This document shows positions 1 through 5,795 of a DNA stretch of 8,873 nucleotides, piece by piece. Each line of letters opens with the position of its first letter. Position 1 is the first letter of the stretch. The notes under the pieces were generated by a model that was given only the letters and a program-made list of their open reading frames with translations, searched no databases and was not told where the DNA came from. A program made the translations under genes and the position numbers. The stretch covers positions 1 through 8,873 of the forward strand of contig WTJL01000052.1 of the NCBI GenBank assembly GCA_011524845.1. Reading direction: 5' to 3'. Source of the DNA: Flavobacteriales bacterium (lineage in GTDB: Bacteria; Bacteroidota; Bacteroidia; Flavobacteriales_D; Sanyastnellaceae).

Positions 1-290
1 CGGCACCGTTGGTGATCACCCAGTCGGAATTCATGCGCCGCATGAAGGAGCAGCAGGCCGTGGGCGGCGGTGGGTTCCAAATGTTTGGCGACATGCCCGA
101 CAGCTACGAGGTCACAGTGAACGCCAACCACCCTCTGGCCACCACCCTGCTCAACGAAACGGACGACGCCAAGCGCGCCGCCCTGGCCAAGCAAGCGGCC
201 AACCTGGCGCGCCTGTCTCAAGGCCTGCTCGAGGGCGAAGAATTGACGGCATTCATCCAAGACGGGTTCGCCCAACTTCAGGGCGCCTGA
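1..290 (+). CDS. htpG: Molecular chaperone HtpG (Hsp90), C-terminal end only
   Basis: This is the C-terminal part of bacterial Hsp90, an ATP-driven cytosolic chaperone dimer that matures and refolds client proteins together with DnaK. The gene enters from outside the window; the first whole codon is at base 3 and the stop is TGA at 288-290. About 95 residues are present. The stretch begins PLVITQSEFMRRMKEQQ, followed by a GGGG run, MPDSYEV, NHPL and finally LARLSQGLLEGEELTAFI. These are recognisable landmarks of the Hsp90 C-terminal dimerisation domain of Bacteroidota HtpG. The ATPase and middle domains lie upstream of the window. The segment between NHPL and LARLSQG is short compared with Bacteroidota HtpG proteins that I recall carrying a long charged insertion there. 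The stop overlaps the next gene's ATG by one base, so the two are probably co-transcribed and translationally coupled. Identification is by motif recognition, with high certainty. Confidence 0.93.
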   Translation, partial: APLVITQSEFMRRMKEQQAVGGGGFQMFGDMPDSYEVTVNANHPLATTLLNETDDAKRAALAKQAANLARLSQGLLEGEELTAFIQDGFAQLQGA

Positions 291-1042
291 TGGGATACGC
301 CAAATGGATCGGCGGCGCCGTCGGTTGGGCCCTTGGGGGTCCAATCGGCGGCGTCATGGGCTACTGGCTCGGGAAGATGTTCTCGGACGACAGCCTGGCC
401 ATGGAAGGTGGTTCGGGTGCCATGCACGACCATCAAGGACGTGGTCAGGCCCGGCCGACCCGAGCTGGGGACTTTGCCCTGAGCATGGTCGTGCTGAGTG
501 CGGCCGTGATGCAGGCCGACGAGCGCGTGCTGAAATCGGAGCTCGACTACGTCAAGCAGTTCTTCCGGACCAACTTTGGACAGGCCCAGGCTGAGCAGCT
601 GACGTTGGCGCTGCGGGAAGCGCTGAAAAACCCGGTGGACGTGCGCGGCGTGTGCATGCAGATTCGGGCCAACATGCCGCACGCCAAGCGCTTGTTGTTG
701 CTGCAGTACCTGTACGGCATTGCACGCGCCGACGGCAACGTCGACCCACGCGAGGTCGATCTGATCCGTCGCATGGCCGCCGCGCTCGGCATCAGCGACA
801 AGGACCGCGCGTCGATCGAGGCGCCGTTCCACAGCGACAAACCCGACCCCTACACCGTGTTGGAAATCGGACGCGACGCCAGCGACGCCGAGATCAAAAA
901 AGCCTACCGCAGACTGGCCTTGAAATTCCACCCGGACAAGGTTCGGGACATGGGCGAAGCTTACGCCAAACAGGCGCAAACGCGCTTCCTAGAGGTGCAA
1001 GAGGCGTACGAGAACCTGAAAAAGGTGCGCGGCTTCAAGTGA
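290..1042 (+). CDS. djlA: DjlA-like membrane J-domain co-chaperone with TerB-like domain
   Basis: A 250-residue protein with the order of parts seen in E. coli DjlA. Residues 1-30 form a glycine-rich hydrophobic segment (GGAVGWALGGPIGGVMGYWLG) that would anchor it in the inner membrane, possibly as a helix-pairing glycine zipper. Residues 60-175 form a helical TerB-like domain with paired acidic motifs (QADERVLKSE and RADGNVDPRE). Residues 186-245 form a J domain with HPD at 214-216, preceded by IKKAYRRLALKF. The HPD loop is the site by which J proteins stimulate the DnaK ATPase, so the predicted role is recruiting cytosolic DnaK to the membrane. A low-complexity linker lies at 36-59. The ATG overlaps the htpG stop (TGATG), which fixes the start and implies an operon. 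Length is close to DjlA (about 270 residues). Bacteroidota members are often annotated only as TerB family proteins. DjlA type is well supported; the client role is inferred. Confidence 0.9.
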   Translation: MGYAKWIGGAVGWALGGPIGGVMGYWLGKMFSDDSLAMEGGSGAMHDHQGRGQARPTRAGDFALSMVVLSAAVMQADERVLKSELDYVKQFFRTNFGQAQAEQLTLALREALKNPVDVRGVCMQIRANMPHAKRLLLLQYLYGIARADGNVDPREVDLIRRMAAALGISDKDRASIEAPFHSDKPDPYTVLEIGRDASDAEIKKAYRRLALKFHPDKVRDMGEAYAKQAQTRFLEVQEAYENLKKVRGFK

Positions 1043-1044
1043 CG

Positions 1045-1075
1045 TTCGATGTGGGCTGAAGTCTTGGTAACTTCA
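1045..1075 (+). promoter_or_regulatory. Candidate Bacteroidota-type promoter for the metalloprotease gene
   Basis: TTCG (1045-1048), a 19-base spacer and TAACTTCA (1068-1075) resemble the Bacteroidota sigma-70 pattern TTTG-N19-TAnnTTTG, with one mismatch in the upstream box and two in the downstream box. The -7 element ends five bases before the ATG, so transcription would start at or close to the ATG. A very similar arrangement precedes the gene at 3807. The match is partial and the 38-base gap also allows read-through from djlA. Confidence 0.35.
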
Positions 1076-1080
1076 AGCCC
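1053..1080 (+). other. Imperfect hairpin just upstream of the metalloprotease ATG
   Basis: GGGCTGAAG (1053-1061) and CTTCAAGCCC (1071-1080) are complementary except for one extra A in the right arm, with a 9-base loop. The right arm abuts the ATG at 1081. No T run follows, so it is a poor intrinsic terminator for djlA. It could form a hairpin limiting translation of read-through mRNA, or be a two-fold-symmetric protein site over the proposed promoter. The fold is seen; the role is open. Confidence 0.35.
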
Positions 1081-3714
1081 ATGAAACGTACGACGAGATG
1101 GGCGGCACTCTCCCTTGCCGCGGCCCTGGTGAGCGTCATGCCTGCAGAAGGTTTGGCCCAAAAAGGGAAAAAGAAAAAGAAGGGAAAGAAGGGCGACACC
1201 GAACAGGTCGACAAGAAGAAAGGTGGAAAAGACGGGGTGAAATCCGTGGCGGACTTCACCAAAGACTTCAAGGTGGACGAAGGGTTGTTCAACCTGTACC
1301 AAGACACCGTGAAGGGCAGCATGTACATGCACGTCCCTGCGAACGCCCTGGACCATGAATTCATCTACTTCTCGCAGGTGGAAGACGGCGTGGTGTCCAG
1401 CGGATTCTTCCGTGGAAGCTACCGCGGCAGCAAGGTGGTGACGTTCCATCGCCACTTTGGGCAGCTCGAAGTCCACGCGGAAAACACCAACTTCCACGTC
1501 GACCCCGACAACGCCTTGAGCAAGGCTGCAGACGCCAACCTCAACACCCCCATTTTGGCCAGCCTGAAGATTGAGGCCGAAGACAGCACAGGCTACGTCG
1601 TGTCTGCGGATGCCCTTTTCTTGAAAGAAGAGCTCCAAATGGTCAAGCCTCCCTCCCGTCCTGGGCGGAAGTCGGCGCTTGGCAAGCTGAGCAAGACCAA
1701 GAGCAAGGTGGTGGACGTGGCGAACTACCCCGAGAACACGGAGTTGTCTGTCGATTACGTCTACGACAACTTCAACCCCACCGTGGGCGGTCCCCAATTC
1801 ACCGACGGCCGGTACGTCACGGTGAGCTACCGCCACGCCCTGCTCCCCATGCCGGAAGATGGTTTCACGCCCCGTGCGGACGACCCCCGCATCGGGTTCT
1901 TCACCACGGAAGTGGACGACTTGACCGGCGTGAGCGCCACGCCTTGGAACGACATGATTCACCGCTGGCGCTTGGAGAAAAAGGACCCGTCTGCGACGGT
2001 CTCCGAACCTGTCAAGCCCATCACGTGGTGGATTGAAAACACCACCCCAGAAGAATTCCGCCCCATCATCAAGGCGGGGGTCGAAAAGTGGAACCAAGCT
2101 TTCGAGCCCCTCGGATTCAAAAACGCTGTGGTGGTCAAGATCCAGCCGGACGACGCAGACTGGGACGCCGGCGATGTCCGTTACAACGTGCTTCGCTGGA
2201 CGGCCTCTCCTTCGCCCCCCTTCTCAGGGTACGGCCCAAGCTTTGTGAACCCACGCACGGGTGAAATTTTGGGCGCCGACATCATGCTCGAGTACGGTGG
2301 CATGGTGGGACGCCTTTGGCGCGCCGAGGTCTTCTCCAAGGCGGGCATGATCGAAGACGGCATGGACGAAGAATACGCCGCACTCGATGCGGAATTGGAC
2401 ACGCGCCCTGCACGGGAAGTGTTCGCCGAACAGATGAGCCGTTGCCACGCAGGCACCGTGATGGGCCGCAACAGCTTGTTGGCGGCAGCCGCCATGCGCT
2501 CGTACAACTTCACCGACGAAGACCATGCGGAGTTTGTGCGCCAGACGTTGCATCGCTTGGTCTTGCACGAGGTGGGACACACCCTCGGCATGAGCCACAA
2601 CATGCATGCGAGCACCATGCTCAGCCCCGATGAATTGAAGGACGCTGCGAAAGTGGCCGAGAACGGCATGTGCAACTCCGTGATGGAGTACCCTGCCATC
2701 AACTTCGCACGCAACCCTGAAGAACAAACCCGTTTCTACGACGACAGCCCCGGTCCCTACGACAAGTGGGTCATCGAGTACGGCTACAGCGTGGGCTTGG
2801 AGGACGTCGATGCTGAAGAAGCTCGCTTGAGCGCCATCTTGGAACGCTCCACCGATCCCTTGTTGCAGTTTGGCAACGACGCCGACGACATGCGCAGCAC
2901 GGGACGCGGCATCAACCCCGACGTCAACATCTACGACTTGAGCAGCGACCCTGTGGCGTACGCCTCCGAGCGTTGTGAGTTGGTCAACGACCTGCTTCCC
3001 TCCATCGTCGACAACTTCGCCCATGGGGTGGACAGCCACCAAGAAGTGCTCCGCGCCTACTACGCCTTGACCGGCGAATACGCCACCCAACTGCGCGTGA
3101 TGACCCGTCAGATTGGTGGGGTGCGTTACAACCGCGCCACCCCAGCGCAACTGGACGGTGCAGCGCCGTACACCCCCGTGTCTGAAGCCGACCAAAAAGC
3201 GGCCATGAAGGCCTTGGCCAAGTACGCCTTTGCACCGGATGCGTTCGAAGCGCAGGCCGACGTGCTCGCCTACCTGCAAGCCCAGCGCCGCGGCTTTGGG
3301 TTCTTTGGAGGAGGCGAAGACCCCAAGGTGCATGCCCGCGTGGCCGGCGCCCAGCGTGGAGCCCTCGGACACCTTGTCAACTCCACGGTGATCATGCGCA
3401 TCCTGGACAGCGGATTGTACGGGAACACGTACGATTTGGCCGAGTACATGGACGACCTGACCGACGCCATCTTCAAGGCAGACCTGCGCAAGTCCGTGAA
3501 CACGTACCGCCAAGGATTGCAGCTGATGTACGTGAAGTCTTTGGTCGCCTCATTGAGCGAAAAGAGCCGCCTCAACAGCGTGGCGCAGAGCGTGGTCCTC
3601 GCCCAGCTGCGTCGCATCGACCGTCAACAACGCGACGCCTCGTCGCCCGACGGGTTGACACGCGCGCACCGCGCCCACGTTCGTCACTTGATCGACGTGG
3701 CCCTCGACCGATGA
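1081..3714 (+). CDS. Secreted zinc-dependent metalloprotease (DUF5117/DUF4953 family)
   Basis: An 877-residue exported protease. Residues 1-26 form a signal peptide (MKRTTRW, a hydrophobic core, then GLA before Gln27). Residues 28-53 are extremely lysine-rich (12 Lys in 25). DUF5118/DUF5117-like regions occupy roughly 55-300, including EGLFNLYQ and HVPANALDHEFIYFSQV. The catalytic part begins near residue 314 with ITWWIENTTPEEFRPIIKAG, then DVRYNVLRW and the NPRTGEILGADIMLEYGG strand. HEVGHTLGMSH at 496-506 is a complete HExxHxxGxxH metzincin signature: zinc ligands His496, His500 and His506, catalytic Glu497. SVMEYPA supplies the Met-turn at Met535. A helical region to the end is typical of the family. 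I see no type IX secretion C-terminal domain, so a periplasmic or otherwise exported location is likely; substrates are unknown. The ATG at 1081 is chosen because it starts directly at the signal peptide. The gene is probably a single transcription unit ending at the terminator at 3750-3778. Confidence 0.92.
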   Translation: MKRTTRWAALSLAAALVSVMPAEGLAQKGKKKKKGKKGDTEQVDKKKGGKDGVKSVADFTKDFKVDEGLFNLYQDTVKGSMYMHVPANALDHEFIYFSQVEDGVVSSGFFRGSYRGSKVVTFHRHFGQLEVHAENTNFHVDPDNALSKAADANLNTPILASLKIEAEDSTGYVVSADALFLKEELQMVKPPSRPGRKSALGKLSKTKSKVVDVANYPENTELSVDYVYDNFNPTVGGPQFTDGRYVTVSYRHALLPMPEDGFTPRADDPRIGFFTTEVDDLTGVSATPWNDMIHRWRLEKKDPSATVSEPVKPITWWIENTTPEEFRPIIKAGVEKWNQAFEPLGFKNAVVVKIQPDDADWDAGDVRYNVLRWTASPSPPFSGYGPSFVNPRTGEILGADIMLEYGGMVGRLWRAEVFSKAGMIEDGMDEEYAALDAELDTRPAREVFAEQMSRCHAGTVMGRNSLLAAAAMRSYNFTDEDHAEFVRQTLHRLVLHEVGHTLGMSHNMHASTMLSPDELKDAAKVAENGMCNSVMEYPAINFARNPEEQTRFYDDSPGPYDKWVIEYGYSVGLEDVDAEEARLSAILERSTDPLLQFGNDADDMRSTGRGINPDVNIYDLSSDPVAYASERCELVNDLLPSIVDNFAHGVDSHQEVLRAYYALTGEYATQLRVMTRQIGGVRYNRATPAQLDGAAPYTPVSEADQKAAMKALAKYAFAPDAFEAQADVLAYLQAQRRGFGFFGGGEDPKVHARVAGAQRGALGHLVNSTVIMRILDSGLYGNTYDLAEYMDDLTDAIFKADLRKSVNTYRQGLQLMYVKSLVASLSEKSRLNSVAQSVVLAQLRRIDRQQRDASSPDGLTRAHRAHVRHLIDVALDR

Positions 3715-3749
3715 ACCGACGTTCTTCCACAGAATGTGCATAAGACGCG

Positions 3750-3778
3750 AAAGCGGGGCCCCGGCCCCGCTTTTTTTT
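3750..3778 (+). terminator. Strong intrinsic terminator after the metalloprotease gene
   Basis: GCGGGGC (3753-3759) pairs with GCCCCGC (3764-3770) around a 4-base loop. The stem can be extended by AAA (3750-3752) pairing with the first Ts, and eight Ts follow (3771-3778). This is a textbook rho-independent terminator 36 bases after the protease stop. Its T run overlaps the -33 region proposed for the next gene. Confidence 0.92.
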
Positions 3779-3801
3779 GCCCTTTGCCCTGCCTAGCTTG
3801 A
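3771..3801 (+). promoter_or_regulatory. Candidate promoter for the DUF458 gene, overlapping the terminator T run
   Basis: The terminator T run supplies a TTTT box (3771-3774). A 19-base spacer and TAGCTTGA (3794-3801) follow, then five bases and the ATG at 3807. Compared with TTTG-N19-TAnnTTTG, both boxes are partial matches. Support comes from the strong upstream terminator, which means the next gene needs its own promoter, and from near identity with the element before the metalloprotease (TAACTTCAAGCCCATG against TAGCTTGAACACCATG). Confidence 0.4.
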
Positions 3802-3806
3802 ACACC

Positions 3807-4271
3807 ATGGAGGACAGCCACAGGAAATTCACAGTCATGGGCGGACGGTTGAAGCACGACGTGTGCGACTACATCACCGCCATGACCAGCGAATCTGAGG
3901 TGGAAGTCCATGTGGGATGCGACTCCCAAAACCACAAGCGTCACACCGTCTACGTCACGACGGTGGTCTTCCGCTTCCCCAACAACGGCGCCCATGTGAT
4001 CTATCGCCGCGAGCGTGTGCCCAAGATTTTGGACATGTGGACCAAACTGTGGGGCGAGACGGAACGGTCAGTGGAGTTGGCCAACCTCATCCTCGAAGAG
4101 TGCAACCTCAGGGTGAACCAAATCGACCTCGACTTCAACAGCGACAGTCAGTACGCGAGCCACAAGTTGGTCAGCGCCAGCTCTGGCTACATCACCTCGC
4201 TCGGATTCAAATCCAAGGTCAAGCCCGACTTGTTGATGGCCGCCTGGGCCGCCAACGTGCTTTGTCAGTGA
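3807..4271 (+). CDS. DUF458 / YkuK-like RNase H-fold protein
   Basis: A 154-residue cytosolic protein of the DUF458 (YkuK-like) family, which has a ribonuclease H-like fold and no settled biochemical role. Landmarks are VEVHVGCDSQNHKRHTVYVT, with the GxDSQ motif at 37-41 at the end of a first beta strand; a central helical part, SVELANLILEECN; the strand QIDLDFNSD, with Asp108; and the family's C-terminal GYITSLGFKSKVKPDLLMAAWAAN. Asp39 and Asp108 are candidate metal-binding residues by analogy with RNase H. The frame is open ten codons further upstream to a TTG at 3777, but that lies in the terminator T run, so the ATG at 3807 is preferred. The size is close to other family members. It stands alone between a strong terminator and a convergent gene, so context gives no clue to its job. 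Nuclease activity is an inference from fold only. Confidence 0.85.
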   Translation: MEDSHRKFTVMGGRLKHDVCDYITAMTSESEVEVHVGCDSQNHKRHTVYVTTVVFRFPNNGAHVIYRRERVPKILDMWTKLWGETERSVELANLILEECNLRVNQIDLDFNSDSQYASHKLVSASSGYITSLGFKSKVKPDLLMAAWAANVLCQ

Positions 4272-4274
4272 CGC

Positions 4275-4289
4275 GGGGCACCTTGCCCC
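4275..4289. terminator. Weak hairpin between convergent genes
   Basis: GGGGCA (4275-4280) and TGCCCC (4284-4289) form a 6-bp stem with a 3-base loop in the 24-base gap between the DUF458 stop and the SRPBCC stop. The position suits a shared bidirectional transcription end, but neither strand has a T run, so it would be a weak terminator or need a factor. Confidence 0.3.
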
Positions 4290-4295
4290 TCCCCG

Positions 4296-4760
4296 TCAAC
4301 CGAGGTCTTTCCCGCCAAACCGCTCCAGAAGCACTTTGGAACGGTGGTCGAAGATGCCTTTGACACGGCCGTGAACCATCCATCCCGTCAGCAACGCCCC
4401 GAGCTTTCCCCCCTTGAGTTTGTAATGTAGGATGTCGTCCATTTGGACTCCGCCGTCCACCTCCTTGAAATGGTGCTGATGGTGCCACATGGCGTAAGGC
4501 CCAAACCGCTGCTCGTCGACGAAGTACTTCCTGTCCTCGCAATGCGTGATCTCGGTCACCCACGTCATGGGAATGTTGAACAGAGGGCGAACGCGGTAGC
4601 GGATGATTTGGCCTGAATAGGTGCGCTTCTCGTTTTGGGTCAAAATCTCAAACCCCATGTCCGGCGGGGTGATGTCGTCCAAGTTGTCTGGCACACTGAA
4701 AAAGGCCCAGGCTTCGTCGAGCGAGATGGGGAGCACCAAGGAAGTACGGAGTTCGTGCAT
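4296..4760 (-). CDS. SRPBCC (START-like) family protein
   Basis: A 154-residue soluble protein with the SRPBCC/polyketide-cyclase-like helix-grip fold, a deep hydrophobic-cavity fold used for small-molecule or lipid binding. The N-terminal strand and helix read ELRTSLVLPISLDEAWAFFS, followed by LDDITPPDMGFEIL, the strand YSGQIIRYRVRPLFNIPM, then TWVTEIT, and YFVDEQRFGPYAMWHHQHHF with a His cluster at 93-97. After that come GGVQMDDILHYKL and the C-terminal helix. This pattern matches the subgroup sometimes labelled COG4276 or, misleadingly, cell division inhibitor. No ligand is known to me. The frame continues to an ATG at 4835, but those 25 codons run through a terminator hairpin and lack family similarity, so the ATG at 4760 is chosen. 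GAGGAGGG lies 11 bases before that ATG on the minus strand, a possible ribosome binding site at longer than usual spacing. The gene is convergent with DUF458 and may be controlled by the leader at 4801-4913. Confidence 0.87.
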   Translation of the reverse strand: MHELRTSLVLPISLDEAWAFFSVPDNLDDITPPDMGFEILTQNEKRTYSGQIIRYRVRPLFNIPMTWVTEITHCEDRKYFVDEQRFGPYAMWHHQHHFKEVDGGVQMDDILHYKLKGGKLGALLTGWMVHGRVKGIFDHRSKVLLERFGGKDLG

Positions 4761-4800
4761 GCCGGGGTAACCCTCCTCGCCCCCCTCAAGTTCACCGCAA

Positions 4801-4834
4801 GAAAAATGGAGCACCCGCCGTTGCCGGTGCTCCA
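4801..4834 (-). terminator. Intrinsic terminator on the minus strand upstream of the SRPBCC gene
   Basis: Read on the minus strand, TGGAGCACC (4834-4826) and GGTGCTCCA (4815-4807) form a perfect 9-bp stem around a 10-base loop, followed at once by TTTTTC (4806-4801). On the plus strand no T run follows, so it points the same way as the SRPBCC gene, whose ATG lies 40 bases further on. A terminator here would end transcripts started at the promoter candidate at 4883-4913 before they reach the gene. That suggests attenuation or a short RNA. Confidence 0.68.
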
Positions 4835-4867
4835 CTACGATTCACAACGAGGTCCTCCATGTTTCAT
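4835..4867 (-). other. Possible 10-codon leader ORF (MKHGGPRCES)
   Basis: On the minus strand an ATG at 4867 opens a 10-codon frame whose TAG stop (4837-4835) touches the first base of the terminator stem. It lies about 10 bases after the predicted transcription start. Such spacing of a short ORF and a terminator is typical of ribosome-controlled attenuators. No ribosome binding site is visible and no run of one amino acid names a signal (Gly-Gly-Pro-Arg-Cys sits in the middle). A second overlapping frame from the ATG at 4860 (22 codons) runs straight through the stem. Either or neither may be translated. Confidence 0.22.
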
Positions 4868-4882
4868 GTAGACCTTCGGTAT

Positions 4883-4913
4883 CTAATTTACATAATTCAA
4901 AGACACTTTCCAA
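4883..4913 (-). promoter_or_regulatory. Candidate Bacteroidota-type promoter, minus strand
   Basis: On the minus strand TTGG (4913-4910), a 19-base spacer and TAAATTAG (4890-4883) fit the Bacteroidota pattern TTTG-N19-TAnnTTTG with one mismatch in the -7 box. It sits in the most AT-rich patch of the window. Transcription would start near 4876 and give a leader of about 116 bases to the SRPBCC ATG, containing the short ORF and the terminator. Confidence 0.45.
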
Positions 4914-5113
4914 CCGTTCGTCGAAAATGTCTGTGTCCTTCTTGTGCGTTGCCGTGCCCTCGCCTCCGCACCCACTTCCGAGTTTTCCTCATGACCATGG
5001 GCCATTGGTGAAGAACCGCCGACACCAATCCTCGGTCTGTGCGGCCTCTCCACAATACCTTTCTCTTCGAATAGTTGGCGGTCGTGTTGCTCCTCTCCCA
5101 TCCTTGGTTTGCC

Positions 5114-5788
5114 ATGCGTGCATGGCACGTCGCAGTTCGCAGTCTCACGAAGACGATGTGGGCGTGTGCGGCCTTGACGCTCGGCAGTTTCGCCGCGTCG
5201 GCCCAAGCATCTTGTGAGGAGCGTCCCCTGGAGTTTCGGACCGACATCCGGTTGCCCGACGCGTGGGAACTGGCCTGGGAGGCGCAATGGCCTGATGCGT
5301 CGAGCGCACTGAGCGCGTGGCGGGCCGACCAATTTCAAGCCCTGCAATCCGTGTGGTCCCTGTGGGCACCGCACCTTGGTCCGCTCCGGGCACAATGCCA
5401 AGCCCTCGATCTGCCGGAAAGTTCCGCCTTTCTGCTCCTGTGGAGCCGTGCAGACAACCCGCTGACGCCTGGACCGCTGGCCGGCATGGATAACCCGCTT
5501 CGTGCCATGGCCGATTTGGGCATGTCTCCTTCCGAGGCCATGGCATGGGCCCACACCCAAAGTGGCAGTGCATGGTCCCTCTCTGACTGGGCGTGTGCCG
5601 TTCGCACCGGGATGCGTTTGATGGAAAACATGGACCTGCCGGAAGTGCATGTTGTGCAGACTGGAGAAACGGTGTACAGCATTGCCAGGCAGCATCGCTT
5701 GCCACCGGCGTGCATTGCGCACAAAAACAACGTCTGGGACGACATTCGTCCAGGCATGTCTTTGTTGATTCCCAACCTTTCGCCTTGA
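5114..5788 (+). CDS. Secreted LysM-domain protein, first gene of the O-acylation operon
   Basis: From the ATG at 5114 this is a 224-residue exported protein. Residues 1-30 make a signal peptide: a basic n-region with Arg, His and Lys, the core WACAALTLGSFAA, and ASA before Gln31. Residues 31-175 are Trp- and Ala-rich, helical and unlike anything I recognise. Residues 178-220 are a LysM domain (VHVVQTGETVYSIARQHRL to NNVWDDIRPGMSLLIP), a fold that binds GlcNAc-containing glycans such as peptidoglycan. The frame extends to a TTG at 5075, but that prefix would spoil the signal peptide. An ATG at 5156 would remove its positive n-region. The SGNH gene starts 7 bases after the stop, so the two are co-transcribed. 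A Cys at 34 follows Gln-Ala-Ser, a poor lipobox, so it is probably periplasmic rather than a lipoprotein. The likely job is to anchor or position the acylation machinery at the wall; this is inferred from context. Confidence 0.8.
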   Translation: MRAWHVAVRSLTKTMWACAALTLGSFAASAQASCEERPLEFRTDIRLPDAWELAWEAQWPDASSALSAWRADQFQALQSVWSLWAPHLGPLRAQCQALDLPESSAFLLLWSRADNPLTPGPLAGMDNPLRAMADLGMSPSEAMAWAHTQSGSAWSLSDWACAVRTGMRLMENMDLPEVHVVQTGETVYSIARQHRLPPACIAHKNNVWDDIRPGMSLLIPNLSP

Positions 5789-5795
5789 CCTTGTG

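Larger units (their letters stand above)
4761..5113. other. 353-base intergenic region between divergent genes
   Basis: This gap separates the minus-strand SRPBCC gene from the plus-strand LysM operon. Bases 4801-4913 hold a minus-strand promoter candidate, a 10-codon ORF and an intrinsic terminator, listed separately. Bases 4881-4905 are conspicuously AT-rich for this genome. Bases 4914-5113 show no gene I can support: the open frames there are basic, unlike known families, and shared between strands. A plus-strand promoter for the LysM operon is expected, but the only suggestions are weak (TACCTTTC at 5056-5063 without a good upstream box; TTGG at 5075-5078 with CCTTGG at 5102-5107). Confidence 0.6.

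Noticed and set aside
961..2097. 378-codon open frame on the minus strand opposite the metalloprotease
   Set aside because: Its His/Val/Gly/Arg-rich translation is the reverse-frame image of a GC-rich gene. The plus strand has a signal peptide and family motifs over the same bases.
2224..3513. 429-codon open frame on the minus strand opposite the metalloprotease
   Set aside because: Composition (Val, His, Gly, Ala repeats) is typical of antisense frames in GC-rich genes; the plus strand encodes the zinc site here.
3777..3806. TTG start ten codons upstream of the DUF458 ATG
   Set aside because: It begins in the terminator T run and adds a non-conserved prefix.
4761..4835. Longer SRPBCC start at 4835
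   Set aside because: These 25 codons would pass through the terminator stem and T run and show no family similarity; the fold begins at the ATG at 4760.
4635..4871. 78-codon plus-strand frame opposite the SRPBCC gene
   Set aside because: Antisense shadow; its upper half is the mirror of conserved SRPBCC strands.
4897..4992. Small basic frame (MRKTRKWVRRRG...) on the minus strand in the intergenic region
   Set aside because: It looks like a basic peptide but I recognise no family, its end overlaps the promoter candidate, and Arg-rich frames arise readily from GC-rich DNA.
5204..5218. Lipobox in the LysM protein (QASC)
   Set aside because: Position -3 is Gln rather than an aliphatic residue, and a better signal peptidase I site (ASA before Gln31) is adjacent.
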